Positions 21,147 through 29,133 of a stretch of 32,475 bases of DNA are shown here, in pieces. Position numbers and translations under genes: made by a program. The DNA lies in the IMG/VR virus record IMGVR_UViG_3300030117_001628, positions 1-32,475 of that record. One strand, given 5' to 3'. How positions within the stretch are numbered: position 1 is the first letter of the stretch; each line of letters opens with the position of its first letter. This stretch comes from a virus. The notes under the pieces were generated by a model that ran no database searches, was not told the DNA's origin, and was given only the letters and a program-made list of their open reading frames with translations.

Positions 21147-22801
21147 CTATAATCCCACATGTAGGATCTGTCACCATACTCATCGACTTTCCAGACATCT
21201 CCTGATGAGTCTACAATCTCGTTCTCTTCATCATTCAATCCATCTGTCATGAATCCGAAAGGTGCCATGTCTTGTTCTATTTGATTCTTTTGTTCTTCAT
21301 AGATCCTTTTTCTGACGTCATTGTCAGTCATCTCCTTGAAGTATTCCTGTGCTACCAACCATGCAAAGATTACTAGACACATAGCAAGGTCATCATTACA
21401 ACCCTCTTCTGCTTCAAAAGACTGTCTCTTCTGAACAAACGTAGTCAACTCTGATATTATATCATAATCCAATATTTGTAGTTTGTCTTCTTCAATCAGT
21501 GTTTTCAGGTTACTGCAACCCACCTTCTTCACAGTCACACTCATCTTCACACCCAGTTGAGTCTTCTTACCACTGAAACCTGTACCGACTATTTGACCAG
21601 ATCTACCCCGCATAGCACACATCAATACATTCTCATACTCTAAGTCATACTGTAATATACTTGCTACTTGATCACCAATATCATTTACTTCACATAATAC
21701 AAACGCTTCTTGATATGCTAATGCCACATCCATAATCACAGATGGGAAAAGCATAGGTTTGATTTCATTATCTCTATACTTTGCCACCACTCTATATGGA
21801 AACTCTGTAATGTCAAACACCACAAAGGCACTGTAGTCCTTTGAAATGCCTCTTGCTACGTCCACAGTGATAATATAATCTCTTCCCTTGACAGGTGTTT
21901 CATACACCATTAGATGCCCATTTGTCTGCACTGGGTCATTATATGCCATCGCTTTCAGTTTGGATGGTGCAATCAATGTATCAACAGATCCTAGGAATTC
22001 GCACTCAAACTCAACCTTGAACTGCTGCTCACTTGTGTTAGCAATAGTTTGTGCTTTCCACTTTGCATCTCTACCCGGAACTTCTGACCAGTGAACCTCA
22101 GTGGGAACATACTCATTTCTACCTTTCTCTGCATCATGCCACATACGGTAGAAGTGATTCATACCTTTGGGAGTAGATACAATTATAATTTTTGTTGACT
22201 TACCAGATGATATTGTAGGATATACTGAACTAAAAAAGTCGTCTGCAATATGATTTGGTACGAAAGCAAATTCGTCCAAGAATATGATGTTGAAGGTCAT
22301 ACCTCGAACAGCAGCAGCAGATGTAGATGCTGCCATAATGCTTGATCCATTATCTAGATCCATAGAACCTTTGTTCCATGCAACAATACCTTGCTGCATC
22401 CACTTCGGTAAGTTCTCGTATGCAGTCTGCAATCTACCAAGTAGATCTCTTGCAGTTGCTGCCTTGTTAGCAAGAATACCGATGTTTATATTGTCATTGA
22501 ATATAGCATAGTGCAACAAATAAGACACCGACGTCGTTGACTTACCAGTCTGACGAGGCATCATACAAATATTGAATCTATTCTTATGAAAGTTTCTTAT
22601 TAATTTTTCTTGAAACGGCCACATATCAAAGGGCACAAGACCCTCATCAACGTTTACGATTTTAATATATTCTCTAGCAAAGTAAACTGGATCGTCTTTA
22701 CACTTTAGAAATTCTTTTACGTTCTCTTCTGTGAACTGAATTTCAGTGTTCGCTTTTTTTAGATTCGGATTACCAAGATAGACGTCACTTTGTTGGGGCA
22801 T
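21143..22801 (-). CDS. gp17: large terminase gp17
   Basis: A 552-residue packaging motor (T4 gp17 is 610). ATPase: Walker A MPRQTGKST at about 81 to 89, Walker B IIFLDEF at about 173 to 179, and coupling motif VSTPKG near 210. Nuclease: Asp in TVDVARG at about 314, Glu in CEVND at about 371, and Asp pair in CNDDLAM near 470. It cuts and pumps DNA into the head through gp20. The start directly abuts the previous stop (TAAATG) and its own stop overlaps the SPASM-like gene. Confidence 0.97.
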   Translation of the reverse strand: MPQQSDVYLGNPNLKKANTEIQFTEENVKEFLKCKDDPVYFAREYIKIVNVDEGLVPFDMWPFQEKLIRNFHKNRFNICMMPRQTGKSTTSVSYLLHYAIFNDNINIGILANKAATARDLLGRLQTAYENLPKWMQQGIVAWNKGSMDLDNGSSIMAASTSAAAVRGMTFNIIFLDEFAFVPNHIADDFFSSVYPTISSGKSTKIIIVSTPKGMNHFYRMWHDAEKGRNEYVPTEVHWSEVPGRDAKWKAQTIANTSEQQFKVEFECEFLGSVDTLIAPSKLKAMAYNDPVQTNGHLMVYETPVKGRDYIITVDVARGISKDYSAFVVFDITEFPYRVVAKYRDNEIKPMLFPSVIMDVALAYQEAFVLCEVNDIGDQVASILQYDLEYENVLMCAMRGRSGQIVGTGFSGKKTQLGVKMSVTVKKVGCSNLKTLIEEDKLQILDYDIISELTTFVQKRQSFEAEEGCNDDLAMCLVIFAWLVAQEYFKEMTDNDVRKRIYEEQKNQIEQDMAPFGFMTDGLNDEENEIVDSSGDVWKVDEYGDRSYMWDYR

Positions 22802-25321
22802 TTAGCAGTTCCACTTACGTAGTGATTTAGACAACCTATCATCCCCTGTGTTATTGGATGGTTTCTGTCTCTTTCTCATACCCTTCATTCTAGCACAGAA
22901 AGATGCTCTTCTAGGATTTCCAACTTTTTTGGTAGGTGCTTTGAGGTCAGATCCGGGATTTTCTCTTTCGTAAGACTTTCTTCCCTTTTCATTGAGTCCA
23001 CCTTCTTTATTCTTTCCTGACTTTTTTGTCCATGCTGCTCCCTCAACTGCTACCTCTTCATTCTTAGGACGACAATCATTCACAAGTTTGCCATTTTTCA
23101 TCTTCATACCCACTTTTTTGTGAGTCTTCCAACATTCTTGAGTGAACTGAGAATATGACTTTGACTCTTTATTCATAGAGATCAATTCATTTCTTGCTTC
23201 TCTTTTACTTTGTCTGCGGTAACGACCTACCTCTGTGACCTTACCATCTTTACCGTAATGAGTTCCTCTTTTTCTGTTGACATGATCTGTCATTGCAGTG
23301 TCAACTTCCTTTGTACTTCTAGCATACTGAGAAGACTTATCTTTTAGATTTACTTTCTCTTCAATCTTTTTTTCTTTCTTTTTCTTCTCCCCAAACTTTG
23401 CCATAGGACCTTTGGGTTTACCATCTCCTTTATATAAACCGTAAGATGTTCCTTCTTTCTTCATCTTCTCCTTTGCTGCCTTGAGTCTAGCAAGAAACTC
23501 CTTTCCACCCTTCTCTTTCTTGATCTCATCATCACTCATCTTCTTACCAGACTTGTTCTTATCAGCATACATTTTACTCTGCATGTCATTAGAACTTGTC
23601 AATCTACTATCTTCTAACTGAGTTTCCTCCTTACTAACACCCGCCTTTCTTCTTGCAGGTTCAGCAATTGATTTTATAATCATCTTTGCAATCGCTCTTT
23701 TTCCATATGGATTACTCTTTCGTCCAAGAGGAACCTTCTTATCCTTTTTCATTGTGAGTTCATTAATCATATCTTTGTAACTGATTAACTCTTCTTTCTT
23801 ACTCTTACCATAATTAGCAGCACCCTTCTTACGACACTGTACTAATCTACCTGATGCATATGCAGATGGCCATACACTTGCACTTGCCTTTACCTTATGA
23901 TAACAAGCATCTTTCTTACCACTACCCTTACCTTTCTTATCTTTTGCTTCATACTGTACCTCATCATTTAATTTATTTCCAACCATTGTTCCTCTTTTTA
24001 TTGGTTCAAACGGTTTTCTTTTAGGATTATTTTTTGCATGTTCAGCATCTGCTTTCTTTCTTGCAGGTGTATTCAGATACCCTCCAGCTTTTTTATATCT
24101 CTGTACATAACTTTTGTCTTTCATGAAGTTTTCTTTCATTTTCTTTTTAGGTTTGTCAGTTGAAACGTAAGTTGGTTTTGCAGCACCAGATTTGGACTGC
24201 TGATTAGGGTCTGCTGCCTTTTTTCTTCTTGATGCAGATTCTCTTTCTGCCTTAGACATACTTGCTCTCTTAGAAGATGACACACACTTAGGTGTACCTT
24301 CTCCGGGTTCGTCACTAGCACAGGTACCACCTGTCTTGACATTTACCCAACCGGGTTTTCCATCTTTAGATTTAGATCCCTTAAACCATTTATGTAATGA
24401 CCCCTCTGTCTGCACTTCAGGATTCACCGCTACTTTTTTAGGGTAGTTTAAAAGTTGCTTCAGTTTACGATAATCTCTTGAATTAGTAGGATTTAAGTTT
24501 GGATATTTTTTTAGAAATCCATCTGGAAATGTTCTTTCCTCATCATATGTCTTGACTCCATCCTTTACATATCCTTTTCCTTTAGTATCATAAAATTTTA
24601 TCCCTTTTTTTATTCTTTCTTTTTTATTTGCTGCCCACTGTTTATCTTTTTCTTTCTGATCTTCCCTTCTCTTTTTCTTTTTATCTCTTGCTTCCTGTGC
24701 TTTTGCTGCGAATGTTCTATAGTCAGTTAGTTCATCCATAGTTGACACTTTAATGTCAACCACAGGTATTTCAGTATGTGCACGAAGAATATTATAGGGA
24801 ACACCCTTCAGTGGTTTATCTTTTTTACCACCGGGAATGCTTTTCAAACCTTTTGGTAATCCAGTACTAGAATCTCTATCCTGTCCAGAATAGTATCCTA
24901 CTTCATCGAGTTTTCCTAAATTTGATTCCATTGCTTGTTTTCGTATCGTAGCATAATAAACTTTTTCACCCTCTTCCTTACCATACTGTTTCTTCATGTT
25001 CTTTTTCATGTCAGAGTCATCATATTTTTTCTTCAGCATTGTGTCCTTTCTCTTCTGAGATGAGGTCATTGTCGCTTCAGACACGCCACCACTACCACCA
25101 TTACCACCAGAGTTACCGTTACCATTTCCACTACCATTCCGACCACTCCCATTTGACTTAGAGTGTCCGTTACCGTTCCCATTACCATTCTTTTTAGAAT
25201 CATCCTCTTGTGGTTCTTGTCGCAAGTAACCGCGAGCACCAATCATGTACCCTTTTGGTATTTTTTTACACTTCTTATCAGTGTAGCAATAATATTGTCC
25301 TTTCGGGCAAGATTCGGTCAT
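22802..25321 (-). CDS. large Lys-rich multi-module phage protein (839 aa), probable virion component
   Basis: An 839-residue, very basic, low-hydrophobicity protein. The N-terminus CPKGQYYCYTDKKCKKIPKGY is followed by an Asn/Gly/Ser linker at about 45 to 85. It then has several basic modules: one with PGWVNVKTGGTCASDEPG and KYVSSS-like Cys/Lys elements at about 320 to 400 (DUF5872-like), a CYHKVKASASVWPSAYASG module near 480, and a C-terminal SFCARMKGMRKRQ ... LRKWNC module. I recognise all three as recurrent phage modules, but their function is unknown. It lies between gp16 and gp17 under its own late promoter. A DNA-binding internal head or packaging-associated protein is an inference from charge and position. 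Confidence 0.85.
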   Translation of the reverse strand: MTESCPKGQYYCYTDKKCKKIPKGYMIGARGYLRQEPQEDDSKKNGNGNGNGHSKSNGSGRNGSGNGNGNSGGNGGSGGVSEATMTSSQKRKDTMLKKKYDDSDMKKNMKKQYGKEEGEKVYYATIRKQAMESNLGKLDEVGYYSGQDRDSSTGLPKGLKSIPGGKKDKPLKGVPYNILRAHTEIPVVDIKVSTMDELTDYRTFAAKAQEARDKKKKRREDQKEKDKQWAANKKERIKKGIKFYDTKGKGYVKDGVKTYDEERTFPDGFLKKYPNLNPTNSRDYRKLKQLLNYPKKVAVNPEVQTEGSLHKWFKGSKSKDGKPGWVNVKTGGTCASDEPGEGTPKCVSSSKRASMSKAERESASRRKKAADPNQQSKSGAAKPTYVSTDKPKKKMKENFMKDKSYVQRYKKAGGYLNTPARKKADAEHAKNNPKRKPFEPIKRGTMVGNKLNDEVQYEAKDKKGKGSGKKDACYHKVKASASVWPSAYASGRLVQCRKKGAANYGKSKKEELISYKDMINELTMKKDKKVPLGRKSNPYGKRAIAKMIIKSIAEPARRKAGVSKEETQLEDSRLTSSNDMQSKMYADKNKSGKKMSDDEIKKEKGGKEFLARLKAAKEKMKKEGTSYGLYKGDGKPKGPMAKFGEKKKKEKKIEEKVNLKDKSSQYARSTKEVDTAMTDHVNRKRGTHYGKDGKVTEVGRYRRQSKREARNELISMNKESKSYSQFTQECWKTHKKVGMKMKNGKLVNDCRPKNEEVAVEGAAWTKKSGKNKEGGLNEKGRKSYERENPGSDLKAPTKKVGNPRRASFCARMKGMRKRQKPSNNTGDDRLSKSLRKWNC

Positions 25322-25334
25322 CGTGTATCGATTA

Positions 25335-25745
25335 CTATTTCTTATTTATATTTCCTTGCTTGATAATCTTTTGGAGATCTGCAGTGCTACCAATGAATAC
25401 TGAATTATTTACAGTCTTTGGACCATTTCCAGTTGGTTGCTCTAAGTCAACCATTTTTTTCTGCAAGTCAATTAGTTTGTCAGTGGTATCTGCTACACTC
25501 TTGATCAATTGACCTGCGACCTCATATGCTCTTGGGTGCTGTGAGTCTTGACATACATCCAATATACCATTGATTGCCTCTTGACCCTTCTCTACAAGAT
25601 TATATAATTGTGCTCTACTATACTCGTAATCTTTTTGAGGATCATCTCCCTCATTTTTAACAGGTTTGACTTTGACAGATTTAGTCTCCTTGACTATCTC
25701 TGTCTTTACGTTCATTGCCTTTTCTAACTCATCAAAGTTTTCCAT
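25335..25745 (-). CDS. gp16: small terminase gp16
   Basis: A 136-residue homologue of T4 gp16 (164 residues), the DNA-recognition subunit that regulates gp17. The conserved central helices KDYEYSRAQLYNLVEKGQ, EAINGILDVCQDSQHPRAYE and AGQLIKSVADTTDKLIDLQKK are diagnostic. It sits directly before the Lys-rich gene and gp17, and its start overlaps the gp15 stop by one base (TAATG). Its distal codons contain the late promoter of the next gene. Confidence 0.93.
   Translation of the reverse strand: MENFDELEKAMNVKTEIVKETKSVKVKPVKNEGDDPQKDYEYSRAQLYNLVEKGQEAINGILDVCQDSQHPRAYEVAGQLIKSVADTTDKLIDLQKKMVDLEQPTGNGPKTVNNSVFIGSTADLQKIIKQGNINKK
25343..25350 (-). promoter_or_regulatory. late promoter before the Lys-rich gene
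   Basis: TATAAATA on the minus strand, inside the last codons of gp16, about 22 bases before the ATG at 25321. Confidence 0.75.
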
Positions 25746-26794
25746 TATTGGTCAGTGCCCTGACTAGGACTAAAGAATTTAGAATCTTGGAAGAAGTCAA
25801 TATCACTATTGAATCCAAAATCATCACCGACTTCGATCAATGCATGATCGGCAGCGTTAATAAGATTTATAACATCACCATTACTATGCTTCATTTCTGA
25901 AGTTCTATACTGCCCTCTAGCAACTATGATTGACACACCATCTTTTTCCTCAACTCTCATAACTTCGTTGTTGATTTGAATAAACTGACCAACAACTAAA
26001 CTTGCTCCACTTGTTACCGTCATTAGAGTCTTACCAACTTCTAATGTTGCAGCAAGAGAGAGGGTTGAGTCTTGATTATAATCTTTCGTAGCAGTAGGTG
26101 TGACAACATATCTGACTTCTCTTGGTGCTTTGATAGCAGATGAGTAATCGATCTGAACCTTCTTGATGATTCCACCAGTCTCGTCTGTAGGAATCTCATT
26201 GTAGAAGTATGTCTTTGCCATAAATTCTAAATCATATACAATCGCTCTTCTTGTATTGAAATCATCCTCATATTCATCTTTGAATGAGATATCACTGATT
26301 GTAAATGGTATATCTCTTGTCTCATCATGACCTTCTATCATATTGAGAGTAACGTTATATGATGGTTGAAAAAATGGTAATATTTGCTCTAATATCTGCA
26401 AAGCATCATCTTGCAATTTTGCAGCAAAACTAAGTCTGAATCCTATGTTATAGGGAACAGGCATAAAGACTTTTTTGATTTTATTTTTACTACTATTAGG
26501 AACTAAACAAAATTTTGTTATAGGTGCAATCTTTCTTGTTGGGTCATATTGATATGATACAATCTCAAATGATAATCTTGGTAAGGTTATTGCTACATTC
26601 TTATTAAAGTTTGGTTGTTGTTCGATTCTCGCCAAGAACTTCTGCATAGGTCCATATGCAATAGGAACCTTGACTGTTGATATCACTGCATCTGTAGCAT
26701 CATTTTTATGCTTTATTGTGATGTCATTGAAGAGAGTTCCGAAAGCGATTACAGTCTTTCTAATTGTCTCATTGTAAAAATACTTTCCAAACAT
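25745..26794 (-). CDS. gp15: tail completion protein gp15, with extra C-terminal module
   Basis: A 349-residue homologue of T4 gp15 (272 residues), which caps the tail at the neck. Its conserved core is residues 1 to about 220: MFGKYFYNETIRK, PIAYGPMQKFLARI, QILEQILPFFQPSYN and the FNTRRAIVYDLEFMAKTYFY block. Residues about 235 to 330 form an extra module (LMTVTSGASLVVGQFIQINN then EVMRVEEKDG and VARGQYRTSEMKHSNGDVI). This is a small beta-module I recognise from other cyanophage virion proteins. It explains the extra length. Confidence 0.93.
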   Translation of the reverse strand: MFGKYFYNETIRKTVIAFGTLFNDITIKHKNDATDAVISTVKVPIAYGPMQKFLARIEQQPNFNKNVAITLPRLSFEIVSYQYDPTRKIAPITKFCLVPNSSKNKIKKVFMPVPYNIGFRLSFAAKLQDDALQILEQILPFFQPSYNVTLNMIEGHDETRDIPFTISDISFKDEYEDDFNTRRAIVYDLEFMAKTYFYNEIPTDETGGIIKKVQIDYSSAIKAPREVRYVVTPTATKDYNQDSTLSLAATLEVGKTLMTVTSGASLVVGQFIQINNEVMRVEEKDGVSIIVARGQYRTSEMKHSNGDVINLINAADHALIEVGDDFGFNSDIDFFQDSKFFSPSQGTDQ

Positions 26795-28200
26795 TATGCT
26801 TCACCAAATGGGTTTTTCTCTGTAAAATCAAGGATAGCGTCACCTTCTGATTGGAAGCTAACATTGTCTGCATATGAATCGACATTTGTCTCATCATCAT
26901 TGTAGTCGATGCTATTTAGACGGTATGCGATAGTCTCACCGGTTGTCTTTGCTGTACCCACAATCAATTCACCAATTGAGAATTTACCTGTAAGATCTTT
27001 AGCAAGTAGTGTGCCATTTGTAGCGTCCCAACTTGTAGCGTATGCAGTTGTTGAAGATGCCTTACCAGTTAGAATCATTCCATATTTGAATGTTCCTACT
27101 CCAACTGTGCCTGCTGCACCAACAGTAACAGTAGGTGCTAGTGTATAACCATATCCTGCATTTGTTGTGATAATTCTATCTACCTGACCGTCCACAAGTA
27201 TTGCAGTTCCTATAGCAGTTACACCACCATAAGGTGCTGCTGTAAATGTAATTGTAGGAGGCACAACGTAGTCAGATCCTTTCGATGTAACTGTAATTAT
27301 TCCAACTGCACCTGTTGTTGCAATACCAACTCCTAGTGATACTCCACCACCTTGACCGTCCACAGGTGTGATTGAAATACTTGGAGCAGTGGTATATCCA
27401 TATCCGGGATCTGTCAGTCTAAACTCCTGCAGTGATCTAGATCCTTGTGCATTTGCAGTGGTAATAGCAACTGCTGTTGCTCTTCTACCAGTGCCATTAG
27501 GTTTAGATATGAGGACTGTAGGATCTGCTGTAAATCCTGTTCCCTCGTTGAATATTTTTATCTTATGAATACCACCATTTACCAATGATGTCTGTGCTGT
27601 TGCAGTCGTACCAACACCTGCCACTCTCATTGTGACATTATATCCTAGTGTGGCAAAGTCATCGTCAATAGAACCAATGCCTGTTTCAATCTTCTCATCA
27701 CCAAGTTCAAACATTTCACACTCTAAGACATAGCAATAGTTTTTACCTAAAGCATAGAATGTTGGTGCAGTGTGTTTAACATGCTTGACTTCAAATAGTA
27801 TGTCTCCAAGTGGAAAGTATATTAGGTCTCCTTCTAAAGGTCTTACAGGAGTTTCAATTCCAAGTCCACCTTCTCTTCTCAAAACAGGAGTAACCAATTC
27901 ACCAAATCTTGCTTGAGAAATAGTGATCTGCATTTCTGCTGTAGATCTAACTCCAAATTTTGTTAGTAAGTTATATTGATCTCCAAATCCTTCATAATTT
28001 TCGATATACCCTTCAAGAGGAAATGACTTCTCAAACTTTGATGAGGTAACTTCTCTCATCACAGTTTTAGTATTCACAAAGGTACGTGGCATATAAACGA
28101 ATTCAATGCCATGCATTTTGATATGTTCATCTACTAAAGACTGAGCAAGATCTTGCTCATTCCTCGCACCTGTAGGTCGAAAATAATTATTGAGTGCCAT
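26794..28200 (-). CDS. gp14: neck protein gp14 with four inserted beta-repeats
   Basis: A 468-residue neck protein, much longer than T4 gp14 (256 residues). The N-terminal 175 residues (MALNNYFRPTGARNEQDLAQ, GIEFVYMPRTFVNTKTVMRE) and the C-terminal 70 (ATNGTLLAKDLTG, ILDFTEKNPFGEA) are the gp14 core. Between them, residues about 209 to 370 hold four repeats of about 40 residues with the pattern ...I...G.GYT..P...I..., such as DPGYGYTTAPSISITP and NAGYGYTLAPTVTV. With gp13 it completes the neck and joins head to tail. It overlaps gp13 and gp15 by one base. Confidence 0.93.
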   Translation of the reverse strand: MALNNYFRPTGARNEQDLAQSLVDEHIKMHGIEFVYMPRTFVNTKTVMREVTSSKFEKSFPLEGYIENYEGFGDQYNLLTKFGVRSTAEMQITISQARFGELVTPVLRREGGLGIETPVRPLEGDLIYFPLGDILFEVKHVKHTAPTFYALGKNYCYVLECEMFELGDEKIETGIGSIDDDFATLGYNVTMRVAGVGTTATAQTSLVNGGIHKIKIFNEGTGFTADPTVLISKPNGTGRRATAVAITTANAQGSRSLQEFRLTDPGYGYTTAPSISITPVDGQGGGVSLGVGIATTGAVGIITVTSKGSDYVVPPTITFTAAPYGGVTAIGTAILVDGQVDRIITTNAGYGYTLAPTVTVGAAGTVGVGTFKYGMILTGKASSTTAYATSWDATNGTLLAKDLTGKFSIGELIVGTAKTTGETIAYRLNSIDYNDDETNVDSYADNVSFQSEGDAILDFTEKNPFGEA

Positions 28201-29108
28201 TATCCAATAAAGTCAAGTGGAGGTAATTCGTAATCCATATTCATACGAGACTCCAACTTCTCTAATTCTGCTGTACCATCTTCCCATATCTGTCTACCAT
28301 TTAGTTCCATACCACCCGGCATTTTGACACCTTGGAATTTCATGAGGTTTTGTCCCCACTGTCTTTTCATCAATGCAGTAAAGTATCTTCTAAAGAAAAG
28401 GTCACCATATACTCTGTTACCTACTTCACTGGGATCTAATGCTCTATAACATTCTATAATAAGAAAATCATCTTTCTTCAAACTGTTTCTATCAGTATCA
28501 AGATATATTCTATTACGTCTTCTATTATATCTTATTTGTTTATCTGGATGCAATATAAAATTCAAATCTTCTAGATATCTTTTAGTCATTGTGTAGTTCA
28601 ATACTTCAGTGCTACTGAAATAATATATTTCATTCAAGAATAATTGATAGTTCACACTAAACATGTTTGTGCTGATTGCACGACTATCGATTTTCCATAT
28701 TTTTTCTACACCAATAATGTGGTCGGGCACATGTATCCAGTTTGAATCTTCTTCAAACTCATGTCTGACAGTTGTTCCAATACCTACGATAGTTTGATCT
28801 CTTGAGGTTCTTGTTGTAACAATACCAATAGTATTATCTTCATCTCTTCCACCAACTCTTTTAATCAAATCATCTGTAATTTTATGTTTTAGATATACTT
28901 TCTCAACACCATCCATATGTCTGTTTTGGAAGTAAGATGTAGTATCCATCAAACATTCTTCTATCTGCTCATCTGCAATATTAACTTCCACAACGGGATG
29001 ACCTAACTTCCTCAACCCATAGAGAATAAATTCTTCCCTATAGTTGAGCATCGTATCATCAACTTCTTCAGTGGTTAGATGGTCGCGACGAACTGGGTGT
29101 CCTGACAT
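28200..29108 (-). CDS. gp13: neck protein gp13
   Basis: A 302-residue homologue of T4 gp13 (309 residues), part of the head-to-tail neck. Recognisable segments are REEFILYGLRKLGHPVVEV, ADEQIEECLMDTTSYFQNRH, VPDHIIGVEKIWKI and the C-terminal RRYFTALMKRQWGQNLMKF. A late CATAAATA box lies about 18 bases before the start, so neck genes 13-14-15-16 form a late transcription unit. The start is the ATG at 29108. Confidence 0.95.
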   Translation of the reverse strand: MSGHPVRRDHLTTEEVDDTMLNYREEFILYGLRKLGHPVVEVNIADEQIEECLMDTTSYFQNRHMDGVEKVYLKHKITDDLIKRVGGRDEDNTIGIVTTRTSRDQTIVGIGTTVRHEFEEDSNWIHVPDHIIGVEKIWKIDSRAISTNMFSVNYQLFLNEIYYFSSTEVLNYTMTKRYLEDLNFILHPDKQIRYNRRRNRIYLDTDRNSLKKDDFLIIECYRALDPSEVGNRVYGDLFFRRYFTALMKRQWGQNLMKFQGVKMPGGMELNGRQIWEDGTAELEKLESRMNMDYELPPLDFIG

Positions 29109-29125
29109 ATTATTACTTTTTTAGT

Positions 29126-29133
29126 TATTTATG
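29126..29133 (-). promoter_or_regulatory. late promoter before gp13
   Basis: CATAAATA on the minus strand, overlapping the stop of the tail fibre gene (29129), about 18 bases before the gp13 ATG. Confidence 0.7.
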
